A DNA stretch of 64,000 nucleotides from Adineta ricciae. Lineage: Eukaryota; Rotifera; Eurotatoria; Adinetida; Adinetidae. Made by a program: the position numbers and the translations under genes. The stretch is taken from NCBI GenBank assembly GCA_905250025.1, contig CAJNOJ010000353.1, forward strand, positions 32,927-96,926, given 5' to 3'. Under the pieces are notes generated by a model, which made no database searches, was not told the DNA's origin, and saw only the letters and a program-made list of their open reading frames with translations. Below, piece after piece: positions 15,101-26,183 of the stretch (within the stretch, counting starts at the first letter, position 1; each line of letters opens with the position of its first letter).

Positions 15101-15512
15101 TTTGATTTTCTCGATATTCATCTTCTTGAGTGAATAAATGTTGAGCTCTTCTAAAATAAACATACAAATTGTTAACTGTCTTCCGTCAGATATAATTCAT
15201 AGGTAATTACGTTCTTTTCGACGTAGTAGGTCGTACCTAAAAGAAAAAAGCAATACATTAGAAAATACCTTTTCCGATAATTCTACCGCTTGAATATTTG
15301 AGTCTAATTCATATAAGAAGTCATCCTTAATAGAAAAACAGACGATCAAAACGAAATCACTATTGAAAACAATGTACTATATTTGATAGTTCGGTAGATG
15401 ATTCTTTGTCGTCAATTGCTGGATTGTACTATGTAAATTACCTAAATCTTTTATAATCAACAACTATGGTTTATCATACGTCTTTAATGTTCGATTGTAG
15501 TGAGTCATCCAT
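12150..15512 (-). CDS. PARP14-like macrodomain mono-ADP-ribosyltransferase
   Basis: Eleven exons on the minus strand join in frame to 953 residues: 15480-15512, 15378-15428, 15269-15325, 15211-15236, 14867-15150, 14372-14811, 13928-14317, 13378-13882, 12909-13324, 12448-12856 and 12150-12400. One macrodomain lies around residues 415-600 (GDLADQNVDLVVICS, then AFPSIGCGKLNIGKD). It is followed by a KH-like segment, a short WWE-like stretch near 735 (FNYTDDKSKEYLIDFQ) and a C-terminal ADP-ribosyltransferase domain. The catalytic triad reads His847 (LFHG), Tyr879 (GQGAYFS) and Leu949 (YLIVYK). H-Y-L is the mono-ADP-ribosylating pattern of PARP14/15, not the H-Y-E of polymerases. The N-terminal 80 residues rest on four small exons and are less certain. 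Family role: antiviral and stress signalling, inferred only. Confidence 0.88.
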
Positions 15513-16704
15513 TGCCGTTTGTGGTCGAGAAGTGATTAGTGCAACAAATTCCTAACGAGATCGAATAGTAATCAAACTGGAAAATCTCATTGAGTATCGT
15601 TTACATCAAGCTTTTCATCAAAACGGCCAGTCATTAACTCGTCTTTGAAAAAACACAGATTCGTACATAGTTACGCACATAACATTCAATTCTGTCTACA
15701 TACCATCAAATTCCTCCTGATCTGAGAATGATAGCATCATATTGAAATCGTCCGCAAGACAACTGACTGTCAATTATTTATCTACTGGCCTATATTTCAA
15801 GTATCGTTGTACATACAATTTCATTAAAACACTCAATGCATTTATTTTTCTCCTCGGAAGTATTGTTATGCGTAATTTTAAATACAATAGAAACAAAAGT
15901 AAACAATAAGTCACGAGTGAGAGCGAATTGGTTGATTTCAGCTATAGATGTCCATTGTAGCGTTTTCATTCTTTAGTAATGCAATTCTTATTAAAAATGT
16001 TGCAATAATTGAAACATCGAGATTCATACGTTGATTTTGAATTGACATTCCTTTGTGAGATTAAAAGATGATGTAATTCAATGACTTTCTACTTGTTAAT
16101 TTCACCTAGTGTCATTCATAGTGAATCAATAATTAAATAAGCCAGCTGGATACATTTTGTTCGATGAAAAGCATCAGATGTTATTTCGTAATGGTCACAT
16201 ATTCAAGCTTTATTTGTTTGAGAAAGATATAAACCAAGATGTGACAAAAGCAACACAAAAGGTTATAGTGTCAATCTGTTGTCCTTCGTCTTGAACACGA
16301 ATATCACTGATTTTTTTCTGACCTTCAGTGGATCGTTTTATATCAATAGGTATTGGTAGATGTGCATTCTTTGATGAAAAAGACGCAATTGATCTTTATT
16401 TCAAGATCAACTAATTCTGATCTTATACTTTTGAAGATTCGATTCGTTTTCTTTTTCATTATGTCTGTTAATTACTAAGCACAATACAACGGTCACGTAC
16501 GTGTATGTAGAAACGAATAAAAGAATATGTATTAATGAACTCATACAATGTCTTGACGAAAAAGGGAGGAGTGAATAGAAGAATGAGAAGAAAAAATACG
16601 CGCGCGTCAGCGAAGAGAGAACAGGAGAAGTAAAGAGAGAGAATTTGTTTTGTTTCTCATTTTCAATAGATAGTTCGATGATAAGACATATTTGACTGAA
16701 CAAT
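15513..16704. other. intergenic region, no gene seen
   Basis: About 1.2 kb between the PARP start (leftward) and the fascin start (rightward), so it probably contains both promoters. The minus ORF at 16407-16703 is low-complexity and lacks family resemblance or splice logic. No RNA gene recognised. Confidence 0.5.
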
Positions 16705-18560
16705 ATGCATTCAGCTCTCAGGTTTCGTTATATTCAAATAATTATATGTGACGTACTCATACGAGATTCTAATTTAGGCCAAAACCTACGATTAAATTAC
16801 CTCCATCACTGATTCCACCAGCAATCAATCATCATCCACAGCCAATAGTGAAGAGATCTTTTCTCAAACAGAATTCTCTTGTCAATGGTAATGGTCACCA
16901 TAGCACTTGTTCTACAGCGAACAATGCAACGATTGAAAAACTCTATTGGTCATTGGGTTTAATCAGTTCCAAAGGAAAATATTTAACTGCCGAAACGTTC
17001 GGTTGCAAAATCAATGCTAGTAATTATTTTCTAACAAATATTGGAAGAATGGTCTATTTCTTACCTTCTAGCTGGCACATCGTTGAAACGAAAACAAAAG
17101 TGGACGATTATCTATAATATTCCAAATGATTGTGTTTATCTCCAATCGCCATTGAATCGTTATTTATCAACTGATAAATATGGTCGATTAAAATGTGATA
17201 TGCACGATATCGATGATGATTGTCGTTTTCAACTTGAATACAATCGAGATGGACAATGGGCTCTGAAATCTGTTACGTATGGTATGTACTTAGGCGGTGA
17301 TAACGATCAATTGCACTGCTTTAGTAAAACACCAGAATGGTGGTCACCTCATTTAGCTCTCCATCCACAGGTATAAACATTTCTTTGTATTGTTCATATT
17401 CAAGAGAAATTCTCGTCTTTTTTTTGTTTAGATTAATCTGAAACACGTACTTCGAAAACGTTACGCTAAGTTAGAAGATGATGAGATTCATATCGATGAA
17501 ATTATTCCCTGGGGTAGCGATGCGATCATTGCTGTTGAATATCTCAATGATCATTACTGTATTCGTTCGAGTAACGGGTACTATTTCCACAAAGATGGCA
17601 AATTATCGACCGAACAAACAGAAGAAACATTATTCACGATTGAACTTCATAAAGGATACATCACATTCAAAGATTGTGATGGCTGCTATCTCACAGCTAT
17701 CGGTCCACTAGGCATCATGACAACAAGAAATCGAACAGCTGGCAAAGATGAGCAATTTCTCTTAGAAGAAAGTAAACTACAAATATGCTTAGTGGCACCC
17801 AATGGTAAACTTGTTTCGATCAAACAAGGAATTGATCTATCGGCGAATCAATACGAACGTGATCAGAGTAGTATATTTCAATTAGAATATGACGATGATT
17901 TACAAGCTTATCAGATTCGAACCTATGACAATAAATATTGGACGATCGGAGGACTGAGTATACAAGCAACAGCGGAAAAAAAGTAAGACGACGAAGAATT
18001 TCGTGACGAGTTCTAATTGACTGATCAAATTTAGGTCAGTAGAGACAAGTTTTCATATACAATCTGTCGGCCACGGACACGTCACATTTCAAGCATCAAA
18101 CGGCAAATTTATTGTTCCACACGCTTCTGGAAATATGCGTGCTGTTTCCGATCAAAACAGTTTACCTGATGCTTATTTTCTGCTGAAATTCATCAATCGA
18201 CCATTTTGTGTATTTAAATGCGATTTTGGTCATGTTGGTTACCGGAACAAACAATCACGTGTTCTCGAGTGTAACAAAGCTCTGTTCACATTATTTACAT
18301 TAGAAGAAGCAGCTGAAGAAACTCATAGCGAAGGAGTTGTTTATTTGAAAGGTTCCGATGGTCTCTATTGGGAAATATCAAATGATTTGAATATTAGTGT
18401 CAGTGGTTGTGAACCATCGAAATTTTCATTAGAATTATGTTGGTCATCATCTCGCGTCGTTATTAAAGCACCAAATGGAATGTATTTACGCGCTGAACAA
18501 AGTGGAAGTATCCAAGCGATATGTCAAAATAGTCGACAAGCAACACAATGGGAGTTTTAG
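16705..18560 (+). CDS. FSCN1: fascin, actin-bundling protein
   Basis: Exons 16705-16721, 16778-17019, 17072-17370, 17432-17982 and 18035-18560 give 544 residues in frame. The protein is a four-beta-trefoil fascin that cross-links parallel actin filaments in filopodia. Family signatures appear in each trefoil: GLISSKGKYLTAETFGCKINA, LKRKQKWTI, DCRFQLEYNRDGQWALKS, LALHPQ, IDLSANQYERDQ, NGKFIVPH and FINRPFCVF. It ends with TQWEF, as fascins end in a similar LWEY-type motif. There are about 45 extra N-terminal residues, Pro/Asn/Ser-rich, compared with vertebrate fascin (493 aa). The first 17-nt exon is the weakest part: it was chosen because it supplies an ATG, a usable donor (AG|GTTTCG) and the right phase. 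The fascin identity itself is secure. Confidence 0.9.
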
Positions 18561-19273
18561 TTGAATAATTCCCTTTCGTTGTTCATCTCTCGCTTTTTTT
18601 TTATTCATTCTTCTCAACACAATTAACCATCTATTATGATCCTCAGGTCAATACAACGCTGTTATTGTGTATGTGTATGCGAAAAGATAGATGTATGAGA
18701 GAATTTTGTTTGCATAAGTCTCATCATTCAGAGTGAAAGAGAAGCATGAATTGTTGTTGACATTTTGTCTTGTTCTGCAGAAAAGAAAGGATATGTTTTG
18801 TTGTTTTTTTTATCTTGACTGTGAAAATAATCTAGAAGTGTAGTTGATTTAGCAATGACCCCGTTGGTAGTGTTCATATTTATATTTTCTCCCTTTTTTT
18901 ATGGTGATTTATGTATGAGAAAATGAATATCTGGAAATTTGAACTGTTTCTTAAGCAGTAGGAAACAAATGGCAGAATATCTTATCTCTTGAAGAATGAA
19001 AGCACGCCTCAGTTCAACTAATCGGATACATCGAATGTGTCATGCTTTCTCACGATCCGATCTGATTCGATATTCAATGATCAACGATATAAATATATTT
19101 TATCTATCGAATTATTTCTTCATGCGATTATGCCTACTCTTAGTAATAACTTCATCTTCGAATTATCTGCCATTAAAAAAATCGTTTTTTTTTTCTATAA
19201 AAATAACATTTTTTCCATTCAAGCACACACACACACACACATTTAGTTGTTAATTCTATAAAAAAAAACTTCT
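18561..19273. other. convergent intergenic region with (CA)n microsatellite
   Basis: Between the fascin stop and the stop of the minus-strand gene at 19274. It is T-rich, with a short (AC)n run at about 19,223-19,240. No gene seen. Confidence 0.5.
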
Positions 19274-20485
19274 TCATGTAAAGACTTCTCGACGTGTGAC
19301 ATTGGCCGCTAATGAACGTAGAGCATCTAAAGTCAGTACTTTTGATTGTAAAGCCATCAGCGTTGCGTATTCTCGTGCGACATAAATATTAAATGGTTCT
19401 TTGTCATAACCATCATAAGCATTTTGACGAAACATTCGTTCGGAAAACAAACTTGTCGAATGTGCGTAACATTTCAAATGATAAATATACGTACGATATG
19501 TTGTCAATGTGGAATCACAAGGTATGTCAACTTGTTTTTCGGTGAATAGAAAACGTGTTTGTAAAGCTTCGATAGTTGATGCGTAGTCAATCGAAGAGCT
19601 TTTCGATTCAATTCTTGGATCTTTTAATGTTTTCAATAGTGTCGAAACGAATTCATAAACTTGTTCAGTTTGACCATAAAATGTGGAATAATCCGGTGAT
19701 GTACCAAGAATAAACGCACATTTTACTGGAATGTATTTTCCAAATTGTGTTGTCAAGAACGTATTCATCGTTGTGACCATAAGAATATCGTACAAAGTTT
19801 CGTTCGTTCTCAATCGACTGATATAAGAATGAACAGCGAATAGGCGATCAACGTTGTCACTTAGCTCTCCAGCACGATTGAGCATTGGGGAGATTTTCAG
19901 ATAGTTTTCACGTTCTTTTTGTGTTCGTTCAGAATATAATTGATGTTGAACAAGAATACATCGTGAGATTTGCCGACGAGATGTGCGTTCGTTTTCCGAT
20001 CGACAATTCAGATGTTCCAACAATTGTTGGGTCTCGTTGTCGAACTCTTTATCAATAAGAATGATCAGATCCGTGCGCCATCGATCGAGCGTAAACATTT
20101 CCGATTCGATCCAACTACGATAGAGCCAACGGAATTGTACGAAGTAATATCTCGCTCTCAGCGATGGGAAACGAACGATCACGCCGCGCACAACCGAACG
20201 TGTACGATAATGGTCGATAGTCAACGCTTTATCTCGACATTCTATTAATGATCTATCCACCTCTTTCGTCGTCACAGTCGTAGTTGAGGTCGTCTTTTTT
20301 GTTACTATTGGATACTTACGAGCGACTTCGAAAGTGATAAACTGACTATCTATATCTGGATGCTCGGATAATCCATTATCATTCCAATGATACGATGGAG
20401 TGTAAAAGTGAAGTAGAAAAACTAGAAAGACGAGCGCTGCGGCTCCGTAGACTAGCAAAGACGAGACAGTTTTTAAACGAAACAT
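19274..20485 (-). CDS. single-exon type II membrane protein, Golgi glycosyltransferase-like (unassigned)
   Basis: An intronless ORF of 403 residues with one N-terminal membrane anchor (about 8-27, SSLLVYGAAALVFLVFLLHF) after a short basic cytoplasmic end. A Thr-rich stem follows (KKTTSTTTVTTKE, 63-75), then a luminal domain. The stretch RWRTDLIILIDKEFDNE and the overall layout are like type II Golgi transferases and nematode-type DUF7164 proteins, but I cannot find a definite DXD motif or name an activity. It is divergently oriented from the gene at 21303. The start is the first ATG and gives the membrane anchor directly. Confidence 0.6.
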   Translation of the reverse strand: MFRLKTVSSLLVYGAAALVFLVFLLHFYTPSYHWNDNGLSEHPDIDSQFITFEVARKYPIVTKKTTSTTTVTTKEVDRSLIECRDKALTIDHYRTRSVVRGVIVRFPSLRARYYFVQFRWLYRSWIESEMFTLDRWRTDLIILIDKEFDNETQQLLEHLNCRSENERTSRRQISRCILVQHQLYSERTQKERENYLKISPMLNRAGELSDNVDRLFAVHSYISRLRTNETLYDILMVTTMNTFLTTQFGKYIPVKCAFILGTSPDYSTFYGQTEQVYEFVSTLLKTLKDPRIESKSSSIDYASTIEALQTRFLFTEKQVDIPCDSTLTTYRTYIYHLKCYAHSTSLFSERMFRQNAYDGYDKEPFNIYVAREYATLMALQSKVLTLDALRSLAANVTRREVFT

Positions 20486-21302
20486 AATGAGTAAAGGTAA
20501 GAGCAGTGAAAAAAGTGTGACCGAAAAAATGCGGCCTTCGTTCTGTTCTGTTTCTTCTACAGGAATATTTATTGATCCGTCTAGTTATAGAAACAGAACG
20601 TCAAAGAAAAAATAATAAACGATTCATTTGAAAAGTGTGTTTTAGCGACTACCATCTATCCGCTGAAAGCTACTTACCCTAAAGAATCTATTTTACACAT
20701 TGAAAACTGATATGCGTAAACGTTTCTGATTGCATCATACAATAATTTTTATTAAAATATCTTACATGACGATGGAAATTTGACTTATTTCATTTCCTTT
20801 CATGAAAAAAGATTCTCTATCTTTAGTCGACTTATGTTAAGCTCATTTTTTCTCTTTAATATTCTAAATGCCATGAATTTGTAACACTCGACTGTTTTCT
20901 TTTATGAAATGTAAACGCGGAAATGTCCAATAAAACTTTTTACGTCTCGCGTGATACGGAAAATGCTTTTTAGAATTGATAAATTCACGCTGACAGGTAT
21001 CGTTGTTTAGAAACAAGCTCGACTAAATTTCACATACTATTTTACATCTATGTACATTGAGATTATTCAAGAAATAGATAACGAGCATAGTACAACACAA
21101 TACTCAAAATTATTTTTTATCATTTTTGTGTCAATTGTAGTTCAATGAACGAAAGCGACATCTGCCTAACGTCCTTCGTTAATCTGCTTCGATATTGGTT
21201 AGATTATTTTCCATTTGAAAAAATCTATTAAAAACGAAGCAAACTGATGATCTTTGACATTGTTGAGCCGATTTCCATAGACGTTTCTGAATTTGGTTTC
21301 TC
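20486..21302. other. divergent intergenic (likely bidirectional promoter) region
   Basis: About 0.8 kb separates the start codons of the leftward membrane protein and the rightward zinc-binding orphan, so it should contain both promoters. It is AT-rich. No ORF or RNA gene is convincing. Confidence 0.45.
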
Positions 21303-22761
21303 ATGTCATCTGATGTGATCGTTTGTAGTGAAACAAGTTGTTCCAGTACTGATACATTTTTATGTGTGAAACATTGTCAACGATATATTTGTTTTGAACA
21401 TTTGCAAGAGCATCACCGTTTGTATGAAAAAGAAAAAAACGATTTACCGAAAGAACTGCGTCGACAAGTTCAACAACGATTCGTCCTTTACAATAGACTG
21501 ATCGATGAAACAAAACTAGATGAACAAGAAAAACGGGATATTGAAATAGCATGTACAGAAATCCAACGCACATATAAACAACGTCGACGTGATCATCTTC
21601 AATTACACTCAGAAGGAGCATCGCTCTTAGAATCCTCGTCGACTACACAAGATCTCCAAGCATATTTAGATAAATTACACGTAGCTATTGAACGTGAACA
21701 ACAGCGAGAACGTGTCTACGCCAATTCAGATGCACCAACGAATATTAAAGTTGAACCAGACGAATTCATGGATAGTGAGAATATTCATTCTAACCATATT
21801 ATTCCTATTTCATGTAAATAGCGCGCCGATGTATCAATAATTTGCATTGAAATTCTTTGTATATGTTTAGTATCGAAGAGTGGAAGTCTATCGACGGAAA
21901 ACAAAGACAATAAATCTGACGAGTAAATCACAATTATTCATATTGATAGGAAAGTTTTCTTCTGCTCTGTTTTATAGTTTATCCGGCGAAGAAGCTGGAC
22001 GAAGCGAGATAAATTCCAGTGATATTGACGATGCTGATTCGGTAAGAAGACTAGCCATTGATGAGTTGAGTCGTAATTTTCGATTCATTTAGGAAAATGA
22101 TGATCATCGTGCAAATTCATCGAATCGTCGATCATTTTCATCGGCAAATTTGAATCAATCCGTGACGATTTATCGTGGAGCTTGTCCATTGACACGTGTC
22201 GGTCTGTTTGGCATTCTTCCAATTCACAACATTCGATTATGCGAAGGAAAACCAAGTTGTCTCTATAATCATCTACAAAGTTTTCATCATATGACAGCTC
22301 GAAGTGCGTACAAAGTTTGCAAAGCCGTTTTGAAGCAACGTGATCCTGTCGTAACCGTCCTGTTCAGTTCGCAAGATGTTTTATACAACAAGAATTTTCA
22401 CATTGCTTGTCCGTTCAATCAAGATTCGAGAAATCTGTTCGATTGTCAACCGAAATATATCGTGAAAGCACCATGCTCGTCGATTATCTCACGTTTAGAT
22501 ATGCCACGACACTTACGTGACGTTCACCATGTCTATCGAGCAAGCGCGTTGAAGATTGTTGCTGAAATGCGACGCTGTGCAAAGAATTCAAGTAAAAATC
22601 ATCCTATCCAGTTGAATCGGAATCTGTTTGCAAAAGATGAAAATATCATTGAACTAATTAACGATAAATCTAATTCACGAGTAATGAATAATACTTTCAT
22701 TCGTACTAGATCTGACACTTCGATATTTCAGGTTTCTAAACAAGCAAAACGACACAAGTAA
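21303..22761 (+). CDS. uncharacterised Cys/His-rich protein (B-box-like N-terminus)
   Basis: Exons 21303-21774, 21871-21922, 21978-22041 and 22093-22761 give 418 residues in frame. The N-terminus holds a B-box-like pattern of Cys and His (CSETSC..C-VKHC-YICFEHLQEHH, residues 8-39), then a predicted coiled coil (about 45-145) rich in Glu/Arg/Gln. The middle is acidic and disordered (SDDLSGEEAGRSE). The C-terminal half has two C2H2-like clusters: one around CPLTRVGLFGIL...CEGKPSCLYNHLQSFHH, and one around ACPFNQ...CQ...MPRHLRDVHHV. Function unknown. It may be a ubiquitin- or RNA-related adaptor, but nothing here decides that. It lies 220 nt upstream of the F-box gene in the same direction. Confidence 0.7.
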
Positions 22762-22981
22762 TCGTACGATGCATTCATTTTCGTTCAATACTCAGATACG
22801 GTCGTGTTACAATTGCTCGATCTTGAATTTCTATGAAATTTTTTCTTTCTTTTTTCTTGTTGTGCATGTCAAATTTGTATTTCTTCTCTCCTCAAGTAAT
22901 GTGATATTCTTCTAGCTTTGTTTACGTATTCAGTGATGATGTAATTTGTTGTTTATATAGTTTTTTTTAATTGAATTTCAG

Positions 22982-23848
22982 ATGAAATATTGTTCGTCAT
23001 TTGACAATTTGTCTAATGAGTTACTGTTGGAAATATTTGATTATTTGGACGTTTACGACCTTTTCCAAGGATTCTTCGATATCAATCAACGACTGAATTG
23101 TTTGATTACGGATCGACGTCTTTGTTTTCAAGCAAATATGTTTCAGCTCAGTTCGAAGCAGTTTTCTCTTTATCAAAATGTTATCCTTCCAAAAATTGGT
23201 CAATATATCCGTTATTTATCGATTTCGGACGAGTCGAATCGTCTGCGAATCGCTCTGCAATCGCTTGTATTCGTAAATTTACAATCAGTTCGATTGTATG
23301 ATGTTAAACTGAACGAATTAAAACAAGTCTTGAATACTTCCAAACTGAAATCGATCTCGATTGATACAAATTATATTCAAAATGAACAACATTTGTATGA
23401 AATTTTCAGAAATTTATTACAAGATCAAGAAGATCTACGGTCGATTGAATGTGATTTCCATACGAACTTGTTCTTCATCAAAGAAAAATATCGTCCAAGT
23501 CAAGTTAGAAGAATTGTTATCAATTGTCCATGTTTTTCAAGTGATTTGATTATTCTGATTTGTCAGTTACCGAAATTACGTTATCTAAATGCGAATATCA
23601 ACGACGATAAACGAGAAGTTATGGATAAAGATGTTGATTATCTATCAGGAAATGAATCGCTTCGTTCATTGACACTTCAAATTGAAAATGTTGAACTCGA
23701 TCGTCTATTACTCATCTTTTCCTTGACAAGCAACGTCCGAGTACTTGAATTGAATGGTACAATCGATTTCGACATCAATTATCTACTTGAATTCGAAAGA
23801 AATTATACATCATTCCGATGTAATCTCAAACATTATCTTCTTTTTTAG
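22982..23848 (+). CDS. F-box protein
   Basis: A single exon of 288 residues. An F-box occupies residues 6-42 (FDNLSNELLLEIFDYLDVYDLFQGF...LNCLITD). The rest is irregular Leu-rich repeats, as in F-box/LRR-type substrate adaptors of SCF ubiquitin ligases. The substrate is unknown. ATTTCAG directly abuts the start ATG, so the mRNA is probably made by splicing to this point. The stop codon TAG (23846-23848) is also the AG of a pyrimidine-rich acceptor-like tract serving the next gene, whose ATG lies 2 nt further on. Confidence 0.82.
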   Translation: MKYCSSFDNLSNELLLEIFDYLDVYDLFQGFFDINQRLNCLITDRRLCFQANMFQLSSKQFSLYQNVILPKIGQYIRYLSISDESNRLRIALQSLVFVNLQSVRLYDVKLNELKQVLNTSKLKSISIDTNYIQNEQHLYEIFRNLLQDQEDLRSIECDFHTNLFFIKEKYRPSQVRRIVINCPCFSSDLIILICQLPKLRYLNANINDDKREVMDKDVDYLSGNESLRSLTLQIENVELDRLLLIFSLTSNVRVLELNGTIDFDINYLLEFERNYTSFRCNLKHYLLF

Positions 23849-23850
23849 AT

Positions 23851-26151
23851 ATGGATTTCAGATTTTTATCTCTTCTTGCGTGTTACCTTCTCGGTTTGGC
23901 TTTCTTTCTCAATGGATTTCTATTAACGCGCCGTGTTATCTTGGAAAATTCTACTGGTACAATACCATCAACAGTTCCGCTCGAGTTTAAACAAGTCGTT
24001 TTTATTGTTATTGATGCACTTCGTTATGATTTTATCAAGCCAACGAAAAATCTCAAGATAACAAATTACCAAAATCAAATGCCGTTCATTCGTGAACTAC
24101 TCCAAACCCGACCACAACAATCTGTTCTATTGAAACTCTTAGCCGATCCTCCAACCACTACACTTCAACGTTTAAAGGCTCTAACAACTGGAACATTGCC
24201 AACATTTATCGACATATCTTACAATTTCATTGGATACGAAATCGAAGAGGATAATCTCTTAAATCAGCTACAAACCAGTGTCTATCAACGAAATATTTCC
24301 TTGTTAGGTGATGATACATGGTTGGCACTTTATCCGAACATTCCATTTAAACATTTACATGTTTATCCATCGTTTGATGTGCATGATTTGGATACAGTTG
24401 ATAATGGTATCCTTGAACATCTATGGAGAGTTCTCGAAGATACTCGACATGACGAATATTCGTTTGTGATTGCACATTTTCTCGGTGTGGATCACTGTGG
24501 TCATCGATATGGTCCGTTGCACGCCGAAATGAAACGTAAACTAAATCAAATGGATGATGTGATGCGAAATTTAACGAGAAAACTAGATGAGTTTGACTCA
24601 CCGTCGCTTCTGATGGTGATCGGTGATCATGGAATGACTCAACAAGGTGACCATGGTGGTGATGAGTTAAATGAAATCGAAACTGCCATGTTTCTCTACA
24701 CAACGAAAGCCAACTACTTTCCATTAGTGAACACAAACGAACAAGTTGTGTCTCAGATTGATCTCGTTCCAACACTCTCGTGGTATCTTCACATATTAGT
24801 ACCATTTTCGAATGTGGGGATGATGATTACAGATCTGATTCCATTGGAACAACGTTTTCAAGCGATGAAATTAAATTTTCAGCAAATGGATGCATACTTA
24901 GCCGAGATATCTTTGACATTACCATTATCCGATGATATACAAAACTTACGGGCTAATTTGCATACGATATTCGTTAACAACAAAGAGCGAAATGCGACTA
25001 TAGTTGAGAACTTATTCAATGAATTTAAACATAAACTACAAACACATTTTCGTCGTCAATGGTCAACATTTAATATTCCTCGAATTCTTACTGGATTGTT
25101 CATCATGCTCATTTCATCGACAATCTTGTTCTTCGTCTACTTCAACGTCTCAAAATATCTCAATGATTATTCCAATGTTATCTTTTATATTTTGCTTGCA
25201 TTCATGTACTTCGCCATATCATTTTCGAATAGTTTTATAATCAATGAAGCAATGTGTCTTTATTTTCTAATTCAAACAATTGTTTTACTCTCAAATCGAC
25301 GATTTTACGAAAAACTTCTCCTTTCACTTCTATTATTTCTTTCTCGAGCATTTCTTATCTGTCGTGAAGAACAACAACCCTATTGTCTCGATCCCGACTG
25401 GCTTCTGTCAAAATCCTTGAATACTTCCGAATATGTTCTTCCATGTTTATCTGCAATTCTTTGGTTTATTATTCTTTACTTGACACCAAACTATTCCCAT
25501 CTTTCATATTTAACCATCGTTGCTTATTGGTTCAACATTCCACATACATTACCGATATTCTATCTAAGTATTCTCGTTCAGATTTGTTTTGTGATCTACA
25601 GACCATCTCGTTTCGATACTCTAATTTATTCAATTCTAATCTTTGTTGTTGGCTATCGATTTTCATTCGTGATATTTCTGCAATATTTTCTCTATAGAAT
25701 TCTTTTCGAGACAAGTGGTCAGTCTATACCGTTATTGTTTTCATTACTATCCGACTATTTCTTTTATGCAACTGGTCATCAACCTGTGATTTCGCAAATC
25801 CGTTGGACAGCTGCATTTCCAACGTTAAATTCGCCGATAAACGCTTATCTTTCATTAGTGATGAATTCGTTGATTCTTCGTGGAATTTTCGTTCTCATTG
25901 AAACCTTTTCCGGTCAGATATTAAATGTGATATTCATTCGAAAAATGCTCCGAAAAACCTCTGATACGACTTTATTAAAGCGTGTTTTGATCGTTGATTG
26001 TTGTAAATTACTCACAACTTCGTTGAGTGTGTTTCTTTTACGAAGACATTTGATGTTATGGAAGATTTTTTCGCCGAGATTTTTATTTCAACTCGTAGGA
26101 TTCGTGATAAAATGTTTAGTTGTTTTTCTAACAATGAAATTAGGAAAATGA
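23851..26151 (+). CDS. PIGO: GPI ethanolamine phosphate transferase 3 (PIG-O)
   Basis: One 2.3-kb exon encodes 766 residues. PIG-O adds the bridging ethanolamine phosphate to the third mannose of the GPI anchor in the ER membrane. The N-terminal segment (LLACYLLGLAFFLNGFLLTR) is a membrane anchor. The luminal domain has the alkaline-phosphatase-superfamily metal motifs IDALRYD (about 55-61) and GDHGMTQQGDHGGDE, plus the PIG-O-specific stretches DPPTTTLQRLKALTTG, DTVDNGILEHL and AHFLGVDHCGHRYGP. The C-terminal half is a run of membrane helices ending LRRHLMLWKIFSPRFLFQ, as in other PIG-O proteins. It is shorter than human PIG-O (about 1,090), mainly in the membrane half. It sits between F-box and AP2S1 with gaps of 2 and 32 nt. 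Confidence 0.94.
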   Translation: MDFRFLSLLACYLLGLAFFLNGFLLTRRVILENSTGTIPSTVPLEFKQVVFIVIDALRYDFIKPTKNLKITNYQNQMPFIRELLQTRPQQSVLLKLLADPPTTTLQRLKALTTGTLPTFIDISYNFIGYEIEEDNLLNQLQTSVYQRNISLLGDDTWLALYPNIPFKHLHVYPSFDVHDLDTVDNGILEHLWRVLEDTRHDEYSFVIAHFLGVDHCGHRYGPLHAEMKRKLNQMDDVMRNLTRKLDEFDSPSLLMVIGDHGMTQQGDHGGDELNEIETAMFLYTTKANYFPLVNTNEQVVSQIDLVPTLSWYLHILVPFSNVGMMITDLIPLEQRFQAMKLNFQQMDAYLAEISLTLPLSDDIQNLRANLHTIFVNNKERNATIVENLFNEFKHKLQTHFRRQWSTFNIPRILTGLFIMLISSTILFFVYFNVSKYLNDYSNVIFYILLAFMYFAISFSNSFIINEAMCLYFLIQTIVLLSNRRFYEKLLLSLLLFLSRAFLICREEQQPYCLDPDWLLSKSLNTSEYVLPCLSAILWFIILYLTPNYSHLSYLTIVAYWFNIPHTLPIFYLSILVQICFVIYRPSRFDTLIYSILIFVVGYRFSFVIFLQYFLYRILFETSGQSIPLLFSLLSDYFFYATGHQPVISQIRWTAAFPTLNSPINAYLSLVMNSLILRGIFVLIETFSGQILNVIFIRKMLRKTSDTTLLKRVLIVDCCKLLTTSLSVFLLRRHLMLWKIFSPRFLFQLVGFVIKCLVVFLTMKLGK

Positions 26152-26183
26152 CAAATCGAATTCGCTTTGATTCTAGATCAACT

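Noticed and set aside
16407..16703. 98-codon minus-strand ORF
   Set aside because: Low-complexity, Phe/Ser-rich translation of AT-rich intergenic DNA, with no splice context or family likeness.
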